From the NCBI GenBank assembly GCA_003260025.2, contig QFZU02000063.1, forward strand, positions 1 to 64,000: DNA of 64,000 nucleotides. The letters are read 5' to 3'. This stretch comes from Microbispora triticiradicis (GTDB lineage: Bacteria; Actinomycetota; Actinomycetes; Streptosporangiales; Streptosporangiaceae). The notes under the pieces are model-generated. The model was not told the DNA's origin. It made no database searches and saw nothing but the letters and a program-made list of their open reading frames with translations. Of this stretch, positions 62,067 through 64,000 are shown piece by piece. Every line of letters begins with the position of its first letter. Positions within the stretch are counted from its first letter, which is position 1. The translations under genes and the position numbers were made by a program.

Positions 62067-64000
62067 ATGCGTAGACAAGTCCGGCTTACCGACGTGGAGC
62101 TGCTCGAAGCCGTCCGGGGAGGCGACACGGCGGCGTACGGAACGCTCTACCGGCGTCACTCCACGGCCGCCCGGTCCCTGGCCCGGCAGCTCACGCAGAG
62201 TGAGGAGGCGGTCGAGAACCTCCTCGTCGAGATCTTCGCGAGGGTGCTGGAACTGGTGCGGCGCGGCGGCGGCCCCGCCTCCGCCTTCCGCCCCTATCTG
62301 CTGGCGTCGCTGCGCCGGTACGCCGCCGCCGGGGTGGTCGACCTGGCCGACGGCGACTCCCTCTACGTGGACCCCGAGCTGAAGGGGCTCGAACGCGCGC
62401 CGCTCGCCCGCGCCTATCTCTCGCTGCCGGAGCGCTGGCGCATGGTGCTGTGGCATGTGGAGGTCGAGGGCGCCGACCCGGCGGAGGCGGGCCCGCTGCT
62501 CGGGCTCTCGGGAAGGGCGACCGTCGAGCTCACCGGGAGGGCCCGCCGCGCGCTGCGGGAGGCGTACGTGCGGCTGCGCCTGGACGGCGGTCCGCGCGAG
62601 GAGTGCCGGCCGGTCCTCATCACGATCCTGCGGTACCTGGAGAACGGCCTGCCGAAGCAGGAGGCCGCCGAGGTCGACGGGCACGTCGCCGAGTGCATCG
62701 ACTGCCGGTCGGTCTTCCTGGAGATGGTGGACCTCACGCAGGGGCTGCGGGACGTCGTCGGCCAGCTCGTCGCGGGGCCGGCCGTGGACGACTACCTCGC
62801 GGACCTCGCCGCGCACACGCGGCACGACCAGGCGTCCGGCGGGGACTTCAGAGCGGGCGTCCGGGCGGGCGTCCGAATGGACGACAGCCCTCTGGCCGTG
62901 CTGCGGGCCGCGTACGACAGGGCCCGGGCTTTCGTGCGAAGCGTCTGGACGGGCGCGGTCGCGGTGCTCGGGGCCGCCGGTGACCGGGTGCGGGCGCCCA
63001 TCCTGCGGCTGCCGGCCCTCGTGCAGAGCGTGCCGGCCTCCTACCGCGCGGTGCTGGGAGGCATCGCCGTGGCCGGCCTGGCGACGGCGGCCTTCCTGCT
63101 CGTCGCCGAGCCGACGGGCGTGCTTCCGGTGAGCGTCTCGGGGTCACCGGGCCGGACGGGCGAGCCGGTCGGCCCCGCGACACCGGCCGGGACGGCCGCG
63201 ATGCCGGAGCCGGCCCGGCCGGACGACCCGGTCCCGCCGCCCCATGACAGCCGAGGGCATATCGGGTGGCCTCCGGCTCCCCGTCACTCCTCCGATGTCC
63301 GGGTGAACGCGGGGCACGCCCCGGCTCAGGAGGGCGTCGCACAGGGGGGTACGGCGCAGGAGGGCCGCGTCTCGGCCCCGGAACGGCAGCGGGTGCGCCG
63401 GCGGGTTCCCCGGGTTCCGTACGAGACGGACCGCGACCAGGGCCGCCGGCAGGCCCACCAGCAGTTCCCCACCCGCCAGGAGGTGCGTCAGCGGGTTCCC
63501 GGGCAGGCCCGCGCCGGCGTCCGGGATCACGCGGAGCACGCCGGACGGAGCACCCGGCCCGGCGGCGACGGGACGACCGGGAGGCGGCACGCGGCGCGGA
63601 CCCCGCACCCCGGCACGGTGAGCCGCGCCGAGAGGAGCGGGGAGGCCGGGCCGGTCGTCGCCGTCGACCCGCTCGGCGCCCTGCTGCGCGGGCAGCCGGG
63701 GCTCGTCGCCGTACGGCTGCGCGACGCGGGCCGAGCCACGGAGGGGGAGAGCCGGGAAGGGAAGGACGAGGTCGTCGCGACCGTGACGCTCCCGCCGGGA
63801 GTCAGGTTCGTGGCCCGGAGCCGGTACGCGGCTTCCGGCGGGCATCGAGGCGGGCATCGGGACGGGCGCGAGAAGGGGGACGCCGGCACGGGGGACGGCT
63901 GGACCTGCACGGCGGAGGGCCGGGTCGTGCGCTGCGCCCGAGGGCCGCTGGCGGCCGGGGAGGTGACCGCGATCTTCCTGAAGGTGGCCGTGGCCGCGGA
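62067..64000 (+). CDS. Sigma-like / anti-sigma zinc finger / DUF11-like fusion (partial)
   Basis: The frame runs 644 codons from ATG 62067 (GAGG upstream) past the right edge. Residues 8-85 resemble sigma-70 region 2, and 112-170 region 4 (SLPERWRMVLWHVEVEGADP, then a helix-turn-helix). An anti-sigma zinc-binding (ZAS) motif follows: Cys180, then His206-x3-Cys210-x2-Cys213 in DGHVAECIDC. One membrane helix lies at about 328-347. A long Pro/Arg-rich disordered stalk leads to a beta domain, whose WTCTAEGRVVRCARG near residue 611 resembles DUF11. I infer a membrane-bound, self-regulated sigma-like protein. The sigma regions are degenerate, so DNA or polymerase binding is uncertain. Confidence 0.8.
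   Translation, partial: MRRQVRLTDVELLEAVRGGDTAAYGTLYRRHSTAARSLARQLTQSEEAVENLLVEIFARVLELVRRGGGPASAFRPYLLASLRRYAAAGVVDLADGDSLYVDPELKGLERAPLARAYLSLPERWRMVLWHVEVEGADPAEAGPLLGLSGRATVELTGRARRALREAYVRLRLDGGPREECRPVLITILRYLENGLPKQEAAEVDGHVAECIDCRSVFLEMVDLTQGLRDVVGQLVAGPAVDDYLADLAAHTRHDQASGGDFRAGVRAGVRMDDSPLAVLRAAYDRARAFVRSVWTGAVAVLGAAGDRVRAPILRLPALVQSVPASYRAVLGGIAVAGLATAAFLLVAEPTGVLPVSVSGSPGRTGEPVGPATPAGTAAMPEPARPDDPVPPPHDSRGHIGWPPAPRHSSDVRVNAGHAPAQEGVAQGGTAQEGRVSAPERQRVRRRVPRVPYETDRDQGRRQAHQQFPTRQEVRQRVPGQARAGVRDHAEHAGRSTRPGGDGTTGRRHAARTPHPGTVSRAERSGEAGPVVAVDPLGALLRGQPGLVAVRLRDAGRATEGESREGKDEVVATVTLPPGVRFVARSRYAASGGHRGGHRDGREKGDAGTGDGWTCTAEGRVVRCARGPLAAGEVTAIFLKVAVAA

Overview
The window is high-GC DNA that carries genes on both strands almost without gaps, with many GTG starts and short spacers. 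The gene content points to a filamentous actinomycete, most likely of the Streptosporangiales (inference). It includes a conservon operon (sensor kinase, roadblock, DUF742, GTPase), a DUF574 methyltransferase, MmyB-type XRE regulators, a DUF222/HNH gene, DUF3151, and P450s with a 3Fe-4S ferredoxin. I saw no rRNA, tRNA, insertion sequence, prophage or CRISPR array.

Layout. 1-3.9 kb: the N-terminal part of a large CtpI-like P-type ATPase (cut by the left edge), a STAS protein, a DUF574 methyltransferase and a VOC protein. 3.9-7.8 kb: a xylose catabolism locus in which a ROK repressor diverges from xylA-xylB, with a readable promoter and operator and a terminator. 7.9-12.5 kb: a DUF998 membrane protein and the conservon. 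12.6-20.2 kb: SDR and aldo/keto reductase genes paired with XRE regulators, a frameshifted acyltransferase, and an NfeD-like/flotillin pair. 20.3-31.1 kb: MFS exporter, P450, NUDIX protein, ABC-F ATPase, DUF1697, a broken DUF222/HNH gene, and a NarL-type two-component pair next to a CPBP protease.

31.3-45.7 kb is a surface-polysaccharide region. It holds WecB and WecC (UDP-ManNAc, then UDP-ManNAcA), three glycosyltransferases, a DUF4434-like secreted protein, an NrtR-like regulator, an acyltransferase and a polysaccharide deacetylase. The deacetylase lies 48 bp downstream of a membrane Ser/Thr kinase whose outer half is a GH6 cellulase-like domain that has lost its catalytic acid. I read that kinase as a candidate glycan sensor, and it is the most unusual gene in the window.

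45.8-64 kb is mainly housekeeping: an HisC-like aminotransferase, a regulator of unclear type, a MurA homologue, purC and purD, corA with a structured leader that carries a small ORF, a P450-ferredoxin operon, a glycerophosphodiesterase, purA, DUF3151, class II fba, a DedA protein, a RodZ-tail-like membrane protein and pyrE. At the right edge is a partial gene that joins sigma-70-like regions, an anti-sigma zinc finger, a membrane helix and a DUF11-like outer domain in one chain.

Several features recur. At least eleven genes have a TANNNT box 6-8 nt before the start codon and no obvious Shine-Dalgarno, which suggests leaderless transcripts. Three genes in 55.6-58.5 kb end at or beside short direct repeats. 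Functions come from motif recognition in the translated sequence; no database search was run.
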